Program-made: the position numbers and the translations under genes
The notes under the pieces: generated by a model
The model's database searches: none
The model's input: only the letters and a program-made list of their open reading frames with translations
What the model was told of the DNA's origin: nothing
Assembly (NCBI GenBank): GCA_019022495.1
Contig: JAFEKR010000015.1
Location: 1 to 64,000, forward strand
Direction: 5' to 3'
Length of the DNA: 64,000 nt
Source: Epichloe hybrida
Lineage: Eukaryota; Ascomycota; Sordariomycetes; Hypocreales; Clavicipitaceae
In this document: piece after piece, positions 11,254-22,761 of the stretch
Numbering within the stretch: position 1 is the stretch's first letter
Layout: every line of letters begins with the position of its first letter

Positions 11254-14010
11254 ACCAGCGTCATGGCGCTGCAGCTCCTCTCATGTTGGCGGCACTTGCT
11301 GTCTCTTGTTTTCCCTTTGTGTGGGACCAATACATACATTACAGTAATGTACGTGGTTGCGGCCCTCACGAGGGTTTGCTCATGTGACGACGTGTCTGGT
11401 CTGCTTGTCCACTGGCTGCATTTCGTTTCCGATCCAGCTGATTGGAAGCTTTCAACACCGTTGGTTGGTATGTACATGTAAATCCATGTTCAATGGCCTG
11501 TGCCAACCTCCATTATGTACATCAGCGTCGCTCTAGTCAGGGGAAACTGCAGGTACACACAACTACTTTTCTGTTCTGCATAGGCTAGTCTTGCCAGTCT
11601 CTTGCTGCGTCGCTCGATGGGCTGCCGAACTGAATTCGACCACAACCCCGTTTACTTTCCTGGCAATTCGTTGATAGGGCCTCCGTAGCAGCCCCCTTCA
11701 CCTTGATGCCGGCGCTGGACACTGTTTGGTCAGAAAGTATATTCACATTATTGAGGACGATACTATTGCCATGGTGTATTGTGGGCAGGGGACTCCATAG
11801 GTTCTCTCCTCGGCACGGAGATGATAATAGCCGTCGGAAGACTCTGGACACGGATTCTCCGAGCCATGCACGACTTCTGCATCCGGCAGTGCCGTTCGCT
11901 GTCACTGGCCATGGGTCGATCATCAACTGTTGGGACTGGGTCATGCTCCAACTTCGTGTTCTGGTTTGCTTTCGAATCCAGATGGCCTGAGGGCTTTTCA
12001 TTTCGGCATACTCCCTATTGTAGTTGTAATATTTGCGATTGACATGCTAGTATGTAGGCCTGTGCTAGCTAATAATCAACCTCACACCTCAAGGACGAAC
12101 TTGACCAACAGGGACCGGCCGGAATGGTCCTCCTCGCCCTATAAATATCACTCCATTGATTGAGAATACACTGTCATCAATCACTAACCATTACTTAAAA
12201 TCGCTGCAACTGAACAAACATGCTAAGATATTGTTAGCGGCGCGGAGCGTATGTTGGCGGCCAGATCAGAGATCAAACATCAAAGATCGCAAGGCTTTGA
12301 TATCTGATATTAATGGATGGTGGCTGCAGCGGGTAAACGATCGATGAAGCCCGATTGGCATGGAAAGAAAGCTCCTCCGTACCAAGACTATGAAAGATCA
12401 TGGACACCGCCATGTTCCCGCATAGCGACGAGCGCAGACTAGAACATAACAATCTCTACCGTCTGCTAATTGAGGTTTTTGGGATGAAGAACTAAGCCGA
12501 GTTCCTGTCGCTGCCTGTAGGGTAGCCCAAGCCAGGACAACAGAGCACATGTAAGGCACCACATTGGGAAAAAGCAACGACAAGCCTTGATTGAGCTCGT
12601 TGTTTCAGGTATCCCGTAATGACATCAGACGGGGGTCGCAGCATCCCTTCCCTGTCCCGTTTCTTGCCGTGTACTCCGTACATGGAAGTTGTTTCGACGT
12701 AGTGATCATACCGTTCAACTAAACCCCACCCCTGGTTTGGCCGAACGATTCCCTCGCACTTGGACAAGTAAGCATTGGCCTCTAGTCGTTTCAGATTTCG
12801 ATGGCAACGTATTGGCTGATTAGCAGACTGACAGAAATGTGCGAAAAAACAATACGAATTAGAAGGGCATCAGGAAGGATTTTGTCTGAAATGTCTGAAA
12901 TCACGAGCTGGCACTCTCCTCCCTGTCGGACAGACGACATCAACATGTGGGAAACAGCGTTGTAAGGGATCCGCGCCCCCCCCCCTCTCTAAACGAAAAA
13001 TAACATTTTTAAGATTGCGATGGGCTACAATCTGACGGGCGTCGGTGCGAGGCCAAAACTGGTAGGAGCATTATTAGCGTCTGTTCTGCGTGTGCGTAGC
13101 CGAGGACGATGATTTTGCAGTGAATCAAGACGATCGTCGTCCCATCGGGCATAAAAGAGCGTGGAGTGCAATTCCATGACGCATAAATGCTGGCAAGGTG
13201 GAATATGAAAGAAACTGGCCCACGTGTCATTGGCGTGTTTGAGCATGTTGGACGGTGATGATGTATCGAGTCACGACTTGTTACTGAATGACAATGTGTT
13301 GCCCCCGTCTTGGTAAAAATTTTTTCTGTTGGTCTTCGCGGGTTGTGGGTTTGTATGTATGACGACGAGATTTGCTGGCGTGCGCGTGGCGCATCGTGCC
13401 CTAATAACGGAGTCGTTAATGTGAACATTTGTTGCGGAGCACTCGTATTAATCAATGTTCTATTTCTAGAACTTCTTGCCGGACGGGCGATGCTGATGCC
13501 CTCACTGATGGCGAGTCAGGGGCCTGCCATGGTGGCCCGACTCCGTCCTGATGAGCTACCTTGTTGTTTCCCCACGAGGAATCCCTCGTGAGATTCCAGG
13601 ATCTGGGCTCCTGTTCGAGGATCGGCCAGGATTTGTGCGAGCCAAAAAAAAGTCGGCGCTTACTAATACGGACCTGCGGAAGTTAGATCAAGGGCGTGAA
13701 TGGCACGTGATATGTTTGCCGCGTCACGTTTATCTCCGTGCCACTCAGCCTCACATTACCAGCAACTCTAAATGATGGTGTGATGAACTATGTAATAGTA
13801 ATAAAGTTCGAAGGGAACATCCTGCGCGATTTCCGGATCGTCTTGCTCCGTATTAATCCGTACACTGTAGCCCGTACAATGTACATATGGCACCAACAGA
13901 ATGAGACCCACGTCTGCGTCACGCGATCCGCGAGCAGGCCGCGACAACTTGTCAAACAAAGTCTGTCGATCTGACACACTTGAAAATGTGGCTGCAGGTA
14001 GGAGGGTGAC

Positions 14011-14800
14011 GCTGATTGGTCACCGCTTCCAAGTCACGCCCTCCAACGGGCGCTTAAGAAGAAGGATCGAGTGAGGAGCCTCGGTTCCGATCAAAAGCGC
14101 AGTCACGGCGAATCGCTGCCATTGACCACTACGTCCGTACGGAGAAGCAGCATGGAGTCCAAGAGTATGTACACCACTGTTCAACAACGGAGAGCCGGAC
14201 GCGACATGCTGACTGAAGCCCGGAAAGACATGATCGACCTGGAGCACCACCCACCGAGGTCAGCTAGCTACATGTACACTACCCGGGCGTCCCGTCTGCT
14301 TCATGGCAATACGAATAGTCCACCCGGTATGAAGAGTGCTGCGAAGATACCACTGAACGGCATGCTACGGAGAACTTGGTACGAATAAGTACATTGCCAA
14401 AGTCGTCGTCACTCGCAGATAGCCGCTTGCGATAAAAAAAAAAAGAAAAGAAAAAAAACCTGCCCCCTCACACAGCAGGGCGGGGAAGAGCCAAATTTGG
14501 ACGGCGGGCCGTGATTGGCCTGCTCTCGCCGCCCAGGCTTGTTGGCCGTAGCTATATTTAGGAAACTATTACATATTGCTGCAGTTGAGCTACTTCGCAT
14601 GCTTGCAGAAAGTCGTAACAGGGGTTCGCGTGGCTGTTTTCCGAAGCATTCTTTGCCGATCCGACCACCCAGTTCCGTGATGCTGATTGGCCAGCAAGAG
14701 GGGTGGCTTCGCCAGAGAGGCTTACTCCTAGGCGGTACAGTGGTACAATACTCCGTATGGGCGCAGAAATTCTCAATCAACCTGCCTCAGATTGGTCGAT
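14011..14800 (+). promoter_or_regulatory. Cluster of four inverted CCAAT boxes
   Basis: ATTGG occurs at 14015, 14514, 14686 and 14791, mostly as GATTGG, 1.2-2 kb upstream of the phosphatase start. CCAAT is bound in fungi by the HAP/CBC complex. A role here is inference; the pentamer is common by chance. Confidence 0.25.
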
Positions 14801-14999
14801 AGGAACAGGACCCGGTCCGACGACTCTGCGGCTTCATCTGCTTGCGGTCCATTGTTCCCAAAGTTATCGACACATGCAGGAGGCTGAGGCAGGCTGTCCT
14901 CGAGTCCGCAGGTTCACGCCAGCCAGCCAGTTGTCACTGCAAAAAGCCCCCCCCCTCCCCCCGAGGTTGTATGTATGTATACACATTGATTGACCTTGG

Positions 15000-16021
15000 T
15001 GGGGTGTTCAGGGCGAGATGATGGGTCGCAGGACGGTTCCTTCTCCGCCAACTCCACTCCTTCCTCAGCCGCCTTCTACGCCAAGACGCCTCTCAACTCC
15101 CAAGCGGCAACCCCCCCCCCCCTTGTCACCCTGTCACCCACCAGATCTGGCTCTGGCTCCCAGTGCGAGTCAACCAGACCAATCTCTTGTTCTGCTTCCA
15201 TCTTTCCCATCCCAATAATTCTCTCCCTTTGCCATCTCCCAGTAACAAGTCGCCCAGGTGGTTTCCCGTCGACTCGACCCGACTCCGAAAGTCTCGATAG
15301 ACGGACAGACCAGGGTTCGCTTCTAAAACAGCAGCCCGCGAAACCTGGCCTCTCTTGCACCTCCTGCGTAGCCGCTAGCCTCCTGCATGGTCCTCGTCTA
15401 AGCGCTGGCCTCATCGTCTCACCTCCAATCCGAGTCTCATTCCTTCTTCTTCCTCCCTTCCCACCGGCTCGATTCGACGACAGCGACGTAGTGGTAGTGG
15501 CCCGCAGGACACGCTTTTGTTCCCTCGCCTTACACTTCGTTCCTGACGATCACCACATATTCTTTCCATCTTTTCTTTCCATCTTTTCACTCGGTTCTTG
15601 CCGTCGCCGCGACTTCGACGCATCTACTTGCTGGGAGGATCCCACGCGCCACGGCACGGCACGGCACGGCCTCGTTCTGATCAGCCATAGATTGGTCTTG
15701 CAAACGTCCCAACTTATTGGATCCAGCAGCGCTGTCCAATATCGATCAAAATCCCTCCATCGAATCGTTTGCGAATTACACTCCTTTTTGCCTCATGACA
15801 ATCATTCTCTTTTCCCCACACGCATCATTTGACGGCCCAGCTTCGAAAATCGACTTGACCGAATCCAGTGTCATTTTCTCGCTTTTTCTCGCCTCGCTTT
15901 AATCATCTCCAATAGCCGCGAGACAAGGCACCGTGTGACAAACAGCGCTTACGTTCCTGAATTCGAATCTTCCATTTCGACCTGAGCCGAACAAGGTGTA
16001 GGCACAGTAACGCCGGAACAC
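15000..16021 (+). promoter_or_regulatory. Pyrimidine-rich leader of the phosphatase gene
   Basis: About 1 kb of plus-strand CT-rich sequence precedes ATG 16022. It includes a CACGG pentamer run near 15650-15668 and repeated TTTCCATCTT near 15564-15590. Long CT-rich leaders are common ahead of fungal regulatory genes. The frame across much of it is open from a TTG but looks non-coding. Confidence 0.4.
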
Positions 16022-18529
16022 ATGATTGAGATTATGGCGTCCGCCGCAGCCCGTCGCTTATACGAGGATCAAATACCGTCATTCATGTCAGTGTTCGATC
16101 TTGACGCCGAAGCAATGGCTGACGGAGACATTGTCACAATTGTTGACCCCAAAATGGTCGACGTGGGCTCAAAAGTGCCGGATCTCACCATCTCATCTCA
16201 AACAACATGTCTCCAGCAGAGCACGTTACATCCCGATTCCACACATAGACATCATGACAGTACGTCTACGCAAATGACGGACTCGACTGAGTCATCTCCA
16301 ACAACTACTCTGTCGACAACCGACTCTTCCCCTCTATCGGATCCTTCGCCTTCATCTTCACCTGATTCCCCAGTGAAGTTGATTCCGTTGAGTGACTATC
16401 CTTCTACGTCGTTTGTTAGCCGACCAAGCACTATTCAGGGCAGCAGCATGCTCAGCATACCTGAAGCACAGACTTTGGCACGCCCTGTGACATCACCTGC
16501 CCCGCGAAGACCGAGAAATATGAAGGGATTGTCGATTCAGCCGCCTTTAAGTATTACAACCACTTCAAATTATGCATCGACCGAACCATCATCGCCATCG
16601 TTCATCAAACCAACCATTCCTGCAATGAGACGAAAACCTAGCCAACTGAGCCTGAAAACGAACGCTTCGGATTTGATCAAGAAGACATCGCTGGAGGTGC
16701 CGGCATCTCCAGCCATGCCCCCAATGCTTCAAAGTCGTGCACTCAAGCACTCAAACTCATCACCGCACATGTTTGCGGCCATGAAGTCGTCCACGTTCGG
16801 CCCTACTGGAGGAATGACGTTCCCAAAAGTCTTGGAACGAAACGAGTCTGGTTTATCAGAAGTCTTACGTCCTATGAAATCTCGATCCATGGGAGAGTCG
16901 ATAGCTGAAGAGGGTTCTCCTATCAAAACTCAAATGGCGAACCGCAACGAATTTGAGCCATTCCATGGTGATAACGTCAATAACGAAGACCAGAAGTCTC
17001 CGGGGTACCCCGACGGTCCCATCGCCATTTATGACGACAATGTGTATCTATATCTAGAGCCAACAGCCGATGAAGCGTCGCAATTTGACGTTGTCATCAA
17101 CGTTGCTCGAGAAGTTCGCAATCCCTTCGAAGCCATTGAACAAGAGGCCGGAGCTTCCCCAAGTGCTCGAGATGAGAGTGCTGTACCGGACACTGCTGCG
17201 ACCACGGCCAGCTTTGCGACTGCCTTTGAATTTCAGCCTTCAGAGAGCTTGCCCCTGGATACGCCCACTACACCGAAAGCAAACCCCCTCCGTGTTCCCG
17301 AGTACATACATATTCCTTGGGATCACAGCACAGACATTACCCCAGATTTGACGCATCTGTGCGAAATCATTGAAAACAGAACGAATAATGGACAGAAGGT
17401 CTTGGTACACTGCCAGCAGGGGGCCAGTCGCTCAGCAAGTCTCATAATCGCTTATGGACTCTATCAGTCGCCCGAGCTAAGCGTCAATGACGCCTACTAC
17501 GCTGCTCAAGCCAAGAGCCGATGGATCAGCCCGAACATGAAGCTCATGTACTCCTTGCAGGACTTTCAGAAACAAATGTGCAAGAAAAGATCACCCTCGT
17601 CTTCGTCAACGTACAGACCACGCCCAGGACGAAGTCCAACCAAGCACCGATTAACTTTATCAGCTGATGCTATTCACGTCACGTCAAAGAAACCACACAC
17701 AGCTCCCTTGCCAAGCGAAGAAGATGAATTGAAGGAAGTCGACTCGAAAAGCCCAAGTCGAGTAAGGAGAATAAGCTCAACGTCGGGCCTACAAGCCATC
17801 TCTCCAGGTCCCGCGTCGGCCCCGTTGAGTTATTCGTGGAAGGGGCACGATGATGAAGCAAACACAGCGGCCCCCCTACCCCTACCGGTGCCTGCCTTGC
17901 CCTCTTTGACATCCTTGTCATCTCCACCGCCCCAGAAAGTTGAGCCCGCTAAGCAATCACCACTGCTGCCTCCGCCAGTTATGCCCTCCTTGCCGACTCT
18001 ACCACCTCTTCCTGCTCTACCGACCTTCACCGAGCCGGAAGACGTACCCAAGCGACCGAAAACGGGGCTAGGAAAGCCCGAGTCCAGCTACGGAGGACCT
18101 AGTCAACGATGGCCGAGTCTTGGCCTGCGCGCGTTCGAGGCTCCGGCGGCTTTCTCAAGTTTTCCGTTGCGAAAGTTTCAGAGTATGGCTCCGGTGGAGC
18201 CGCAAGGCTGCAGGTTTTCGGAAAGGACTGTTACCGTTGGTCCTTCTTACCCTGACGACTCGGCATTGCTCTCACCCCGCGTGGAGACAATGACAACGAA
18301 TCCCCTTCGTCAGGTACCAGGAGTGGCGGGCATGCGCTTTGTCGAATCGCCTCCCGTGTCCAGTGAAGAAGGGCTGTTCTCGCCGCGAGAGACGTCGTTC
18401 CCCCAGGACTCGTTTTCTTTTTTCGGGCGGATGATGGGGTTCGGTAGACCGCCCAAAGCGGCCGACCCTCGAAGTCCGCCGACAAAAGGTGAAACGCCAA
18501 TAACACGATCCATCGACGAACTCATGTGA
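16022..18529 (+). CDS. MSG5-type dual-specificity MAP-kinase phosphatase
   Basis: A single exon encodes 835 aa from ATG 16022; ATG 16034 is an alternative start. Residues about 330-520 are a DSP domain: a YDDNVYLYLEP strand, general acid Asp434 in HIPWDHS, and the P-loop HCQQGASRS with catalytic Cys464 and Arg470. Such enzymes dephosphorylate both Thr and Tyr of the MAPK activation loop; yeast Msg5 acts on Slt2 and Fus3. The long Ser/Pro-rich N-terminus has two stretches that fit MAPK docking sites, basic residues followed by L-x-I or L-x-L (RRPRNMKGLSI at about 162-172 and MRRKPSQLSL at about 202-211). Between the general acid and the first strands lies an insertion of about 60 residues rich in Ala/Thr. 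The C-terminal 300 aa are Pro-rich and disordered. The enzyme class is firm; which MAPK it serves is not shown. Confidence 0.88.
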   Translation: MIEIMASAAARRLYEDQIPSFMSVFDLDAEAMADGDIVTIVDPKMVDVGSKVPDLTISSQTTCLQQSTLHPDSTHRHHDSTSTQMTDSTESSPTTTLSTTDSSPLSDPSPSSSPDSPVKLIPLSDYPSTSFVSRPSTIQGSSMLSIPEAQTLARPVTSPAPRRPRNMKGLSIQPPLSITTTSNYASTEPSSPSFIKPTIPAMRRKPSQLSLKTNASDLIKKTSLEVPASPAMPPMLQSRALKHSNSSPHMFAAMKSSTFGPTGGMTFPKVLERNESGLSEVLRPMKSRSMGESIAEEGSPIKTQMANRNEFEPFHGDNVNNEDQKSPGYPDGPIAIYDDNVYLYLEPTADEASQFDVVINVAREVRNPFEAIEQEAGASPSARDESAVPDTAATTASFATAFEFQPSESLPLDTPTTPKANPLRVPEYIHIPWDHSTDITPDLTHLCEIIENRTNNGQKVLVHCQQGASRSASLIIAYGLYQSPELSVNDAYYAAQAKSRWISPNMKLMYSLQDFQKQMCKKRSPSSSSTYRPRPGRSPTKHRLTLSADAIHVTSKKPHTAPLPSEEDELKEVDSKSPSRVRRISSTSGLQAISPGPASAPLSYSWKGHDDEANTAAPLPLPVPALPSLTSLSSPPPQKVEPAKQSPLLPPPVMPSLPTLPPLPALPTFTEPEDVPKRPKTGLGKPESSYGGPSQRWPSLGLRAFEAPAAFSSFPLRKFQSMAPVEPQGCRFSERTVTVGPSYPDDSALLSPRVETMTTNPLRQVPGVAGMRFVESPPVSSEEGLFSPRETSFPQDSFSFFGRMMGFGRPPKAADPRSPPTKGETPITRSIDELM

Positions 18530-19748
18530 TGATTTTTGATGAGCCCCTTTTCTTTCTTTCTGCTTTATTTTACGAGTCCAATCCTTCGAGCATGTTGACT
18601 TCCATATTCTGTACTTGGAATTTCACCACGGACCACTCGATTCCATCATACGGCCGTCTTTTCTCTCATGCAATCGGAATATATATACGTGCCTTGGTCA
18701 TGACGACCAATCGCATGCATAGCATTTGCAGGCGTTTTTTTTTTCCTTGTGTACAACAACATTTCGCCATAATTCGGAACAAACGCTACACATCGAGTGT
18801 ATGGAAACCTTTCTGTTTGCTTGTCTGCACAAGTCAAAATAATGGTGAGAGTCAAATAGAAGTGCTTGATATAATCCTTTCATAGGACAGCAGCCAAGAC
18901 GGCAGAAACTACAGCTCCGAATTACCTTTGGTCTTTATCCATTCGTGATGGACTGCATATTTCCTCGCGTCTGATTACGCGAAAAAAAGCCTGGCCATAG
19001 CGAACAGGGCGTCTAGATTCTCGTTTGCCTTGAAAGACGGAAACAGATGATGAAAGACGCTTCGTTCTGGGGGGGTGCCGCTTAGCCTCACCGTTGGCTG
19101 TTTGCGTGCACGGGCTTCTCTTGCCTCGGACACAATATCCGTAGCTCGTCTCCGTACATGGCAATGTTCACTTTTTCAAGCATTGATGATGAAGGAGGAG
19201 GAAGGGTAAATAGGAAGCAGGGATGAAGACATGTGTTGAAAATGGCAACAAAAGCATGGAAGTGGTTGTGTAGCTTTTTGGATATTTTTCACATCGTTTG
19301 GGAGGGTGGTGGGCATGTATCATTCTTAGCATGAAAGAGTTTCGTTGACGGCGGGCACCAGTGCCTGGGAAAGAAAGTAATGAAGAAACGTTTTTTGCCC
19401 GTGTCAATTCAACCCATGTGAAAGGGAATGCCACGACTCTACAACGGATATGTCCATCTTGGCCGCGGAAGAGACGGGGGGGGGGAAATTTCAACATGTA
19501 CTAACTCGTTACCCAATTGCGCCGTGCGCCAAGAATGCAAAGCAAATGAGACACGTCCGTCCCTTGAAGATTTGTGTATGCACATTGCAACATTTCCACA
19601 GCTATTTTACCTCGTCGCGTCTTGCGTCTTGCGTCTTGCGTCTTGCGTCTTGAAACCATGTAATTCACAACGACATTTCAATCAATGGGGCAACACAAAG
19701 ACTGGAACCTCGCGGGCAATGTGTGCAATCAATCAAGTGTCGTCCCTT
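18530..19748. other. Convergent 3' intergenic region with 7-bp repeat
   Basis: This 1.2 kb stretch between two convergent genes holds no supportable ORF. It includes five tandem copies of GCGTCTT at 19617-19651. Confidence 0.4.
19617..19651. repeat. 7-bp tandem repeat GCGTCTT x5
   Basis: Five exact consecutive copies lie in the 3' flank of HUT1, with no coding context. Confidence 0.75.
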
Positions 19749-21245
19749 TCAGTCATTCTTCACGCCAGCCTCCCGCGCAGCCTCCCTGGCCATCTTCTCC
19801 CGTCGCGCAATGCCGGCCTCGACGCCGATTCCTCCAAAGACGAGGCCCACGCCGACCCATTGCATCCGCGTGAGGCGATGGCCGAAGGCGACGACGGACA
19901 AGATCATGGTGAACATTTTGCGGGTGACGGTGACGGTGACGAGGAGAACGGAGGAAAAGGTGGATAGAGTGTAGACTTGAGAGAGAGAGATTTTTCAGCA
20001 AAGTTGGTTTTTCTTTCTTTCTTTCTTTCCTTTTTTTCTTTTGCAAAAACAAGACGGTGAGACTGAGGAATTCCCCTTCCTCGGAGCAGGCGGGTTGGGG
20101 AGGAGGGGGGGGGAATAACAACAACAACTTACAGATAAAGACTTGGCCGACGGCACCACAGACTGCGAATCCAAGGACATCCTTCCAGACAGCTGGGTGG
20201 CGGCGCATAAAGTCCAGAGCGGCCGTCAGTTCGCCTGCACTGCCGGCGACGTCCATGCCGATCCACTCCCCGACACCCGTGGCCACGAGATGGGGGCTGG
20301 CGAGGAGATACGAGCCGGTGACGAGAGTGCTCATCATGTTGTTGGCGCACATCATCTGCGGGCCACTGTACGGGCGAAAGGTCTGGAAGATGTGGTCCTG
20401 AGTGGTGTTGGTGAGGCCGTCGAACAGCAGGTTGATGGCGAGAAGCAGGAGACCCCACGTCACGTTGGCCTCGTCCGACCTGGACGACTTCCTGTGCTTC
20501 TTGCCCGAGTGCAGAGTGAAGACGGCGACGCCGGCCGTGACGGCCGCCACGACGAGGTACTTGTACAGAGGGTAGCGCTTGCGGAAAATGGTGATGTGGA
20601 GGAACATGACGGGCAGCAGCTTGCAGCTCTTGGCCAGCAAGAAGGTGATGTAGTCGATGTGCGCGAGACTGGCGTACCCAAAGGGGCTGGCCAGACTGCT
20701 GGTGACGGCGACGAGGGCCAGAGGGCCAAGGATGCGGCGCGATGGGATGATGGGAGGCGCGGAAGAGCCCTTGGGAGTCGAGAGGAGGAGGTAAGCCGAG
20801 CCGACCGTCGCTGCAAATAGGGACTGGACCGTGTTCAGAAACACGGGGAAGTGCCAGCGCTCCGGCGCATCCTCGGAGCCGTGCGGTGTCGTCGTCAGTT
20901 TCTCTTGGAGATAGGCCCAGGTCAAGCTGCAGAACGAGGTGTCTCTTAGTTCAGATGTTCATATGTTCATGTTCATTCTTCACGCGACGCCGTTGGGGGG
21001 CACATGCTCTGGCGCTCTGCGACTTACAAAGAAGCGTAGATACCTGCGACGGAGATGACGAGCTGCACGAGACCGGCGTCTGACCTTGAGTCATCATCCC
21101 CGGAAGCATGAGCAGCCTCGCGATGCCCATTCGCTCCTTTCACCCGTCCATCGTCTCCATTGGTTTCGTCCCAAGTCGCAGTCTGTTTGTTGAAGAACTC
21201 GGACGAGGATTCGCGCTTGACGGGGGCTCGCTTGGCACGCGCCAT
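19749..21245 (-). CDS. HUT1: ER UDP-galactose transporter HUT1 (SLC35B family)
   Basis: Three exons, 21245-21028, 20926-20133 and 19975-19749, encode 412 aa. Donors are GTAAGT and GTAAGT; splices restore [17 protein letters not shown] and [14 protein letters not shown], both conserved in the family. After a hydrophilic N-terminus of about 55 residues come roughly ten hydrophobic segments with the drug/metabolite-transporter layout. The KxxPVM motif appears as KLLPVMFLH, followed by [10 protein letters not shown]. The C-terminus carries [13 protein letters not shown] then a short basic tail. The family moves UDP-galactose or a related nucleotide sugar into the ER lumen and supports ER folding homeostasis. 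Intron 2 has a run of TTTC repeats and a G-tract. A CACGTG-rich stretch lies upstream (about 21557-21572). Family assignment is strong; the substrate is by homology. Confidence 0.9.
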
Positions 21246-22761
21246 ATTGTAGGAGGAGTGGACAGATAGATGAGGTTGCTTGATGATGTGTCCTCAACAA
21301 CAAGTTGTTGTTGTGAGCAAGGACTCGGAAGTTGTCCAGGCCGACGGCAGATGGAGAAGTTGGGGCCCCAAATTCGCAAAATGGCCATGATGGCTTCATT
21401 GGAGCGCGGCATGCATTTCCTTTCCTCACTGGGGCCCCCCTGCCCCTCGAAGGAGTCGAGCCGAGTCGAAGGAAGGAAGGACCCTGCCAAGTCAGCCGCC
21501 ACATGTACATGTATGTACTAGCGCCGCAAAGTCGGGCCAATCCCGACGCCACTTGCGCACGTGCACACGTGCACTCGGGCACAAACATCACGGAACCAAC
21601 TTTACAACTGGCAATTGACCAGCAAACTACTAATTTTGTCTCTTTGCGTATGGGAAACTATGGCTACATTGTATACCCCGTTCGGGTGTCCCATCAAACC
21701 CCCCCAAAATTACATATCGTCATCAATCATGCTGCGGAATGTGGAGAGGGGCTCAGAAGCCAGCCACCATGACTTTGAGGCGACTCGTGAACCCAGAGAG
21801 GCGAGCAGTGAAGAGGTTGTTGTGTTGGGGGTATTGGAGGCAAGCGATGACATCATCTGCCATTAAAATGATATCCAGCGTCCCAATGCGCGAGCTGAGT
21901 GGCAACGCGTTCAAACGCCGGCCGATACTCCGTAAAGAAAAAAACAAAAAAGGAGCATTTTCGAGGAAGTGGGCAATACGAGAGTGGTGTCAGCCGTGAC
22001 TATAAAAAGTAGAGACTGAGAGCTGAAGCAGCTACCGGTGGGCATCGACATGGTCACGTTGGGGGTGAGCCGGGCTCCATGTCAGAACGAGAAGGCAGAA
22101 CCCCAGGCTCTCCAGTCGACCGACGATTCCAGGCGGGCTGAAGTGACATGAGCATGTGCAGAAGTGTTTCCATGTCGCATGGTGTATTGACCAGGTGCAT
22201 GGCCAGGCGAACCGCTTCATGGAGAAAACGGGGATATGTGGATGTGAGGAAAGTGGTTGAAGAAGTTGATGCAGGGAGTAGTTGATGATAGTAAAGGTGG
22301 CCGTCGGATAATGGTGACATCGGATCAGACCAAAAGTCCGCATCGTGGATTCAGTTTCCTCCACGAGTAGCCATTTCGATGTGTGAGTTGTAAAATGCAC
22401 CAAGAGAAAAAAATGAGGGGAAAGAGAAAGAGGAAAAGGAAGAGAAGAGAGTTTCGGGAGTAGAGCTAAAGAAAATGGATGGAGTTTTGGCGGCTGCTTT
22501 GACATGGCGACCACCTCTGTAAATTTGCTTTGTTTTTCTTGGTTTCCTGCCTTGTTTATTGCTGCTCGCAACCAAGTAATGCAAACAGCCGAGAACGCGA
22601 TCCCCGTTCCTGCAGAAAATTCGAAGCCTTGCGGCAAGTCAGGTCTGGACGCGTCACTGTCGCAAGACTGCGTCCAAACCTCTTTTTCACGTAGGGTGAT
22701 ATGGAAACAAAGCGCAAAGCCACTCTCTCTAGAGACCGCATCGTGGATGCAGTGTAGCATT
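21246..22761. other. Intergenic, HUT1 promoter and 3' flank of KH gene
   Basis: This 1.5 kb stretch has no gene I can support. The HUT1 promoter side contains ACATGTACATGTATGTAC-type sequence near 21501-21518 and tandem CACGTG-like boxes near 21557-21572. A long minus-strand open frame (22032-23033) crosses into the KH gene in the wrong frame and is not counted. Confidence 0.4.

Larger units (their letters stand above)
9674..16021. other. 6.3 kb gene-poor divergent spacer
   Basis: The region lies between the start codons of two divergent genes. Composition is ordinary (not AT-rich, not RIP-like). No family was recognised in any frame; open frames are short and mostly lack ATG. It contains short tandem repeats, several CCAAT boxes toward the phosphatase gene, a pyrimidine-rich leader from about 15000, and one candidate small exon (10406-10627). 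It may be a long promoter, contain non-coding transcripts, or hold diverged orphan genes. Confidence 0.45.

Noticed and set aside
11585..12001. 138-codon minus-strand ATG ORF in the spacer
   Set aside because: No motif, poor codon regularity and no splice signals that extend it; length is within chance for this spacer.
14152..14388. 79-codon plus-strand ATG ORF
   Set aside because: No recognisable similarity or start context; short enough to be chance.
14990..15832. 280-codon plus-strand open frame upstream of the phosphatase
   Set aside because: Starts with TTG, has Ser/Pro text from CT-rich sequence and no conserved motif; treated as leader/promoter.
9674..16021. Search for tRNA genes in the large spacer
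   Set aside because: No GGTTCGANTCC-type B box paired with an A box and acceptor stem was found by eye; a covariance-model scan was not possible.
20143..20820. 225-codon frame antisense to HUT1
   Set aside because: Opposite strand of a firmly identified transporter exon.
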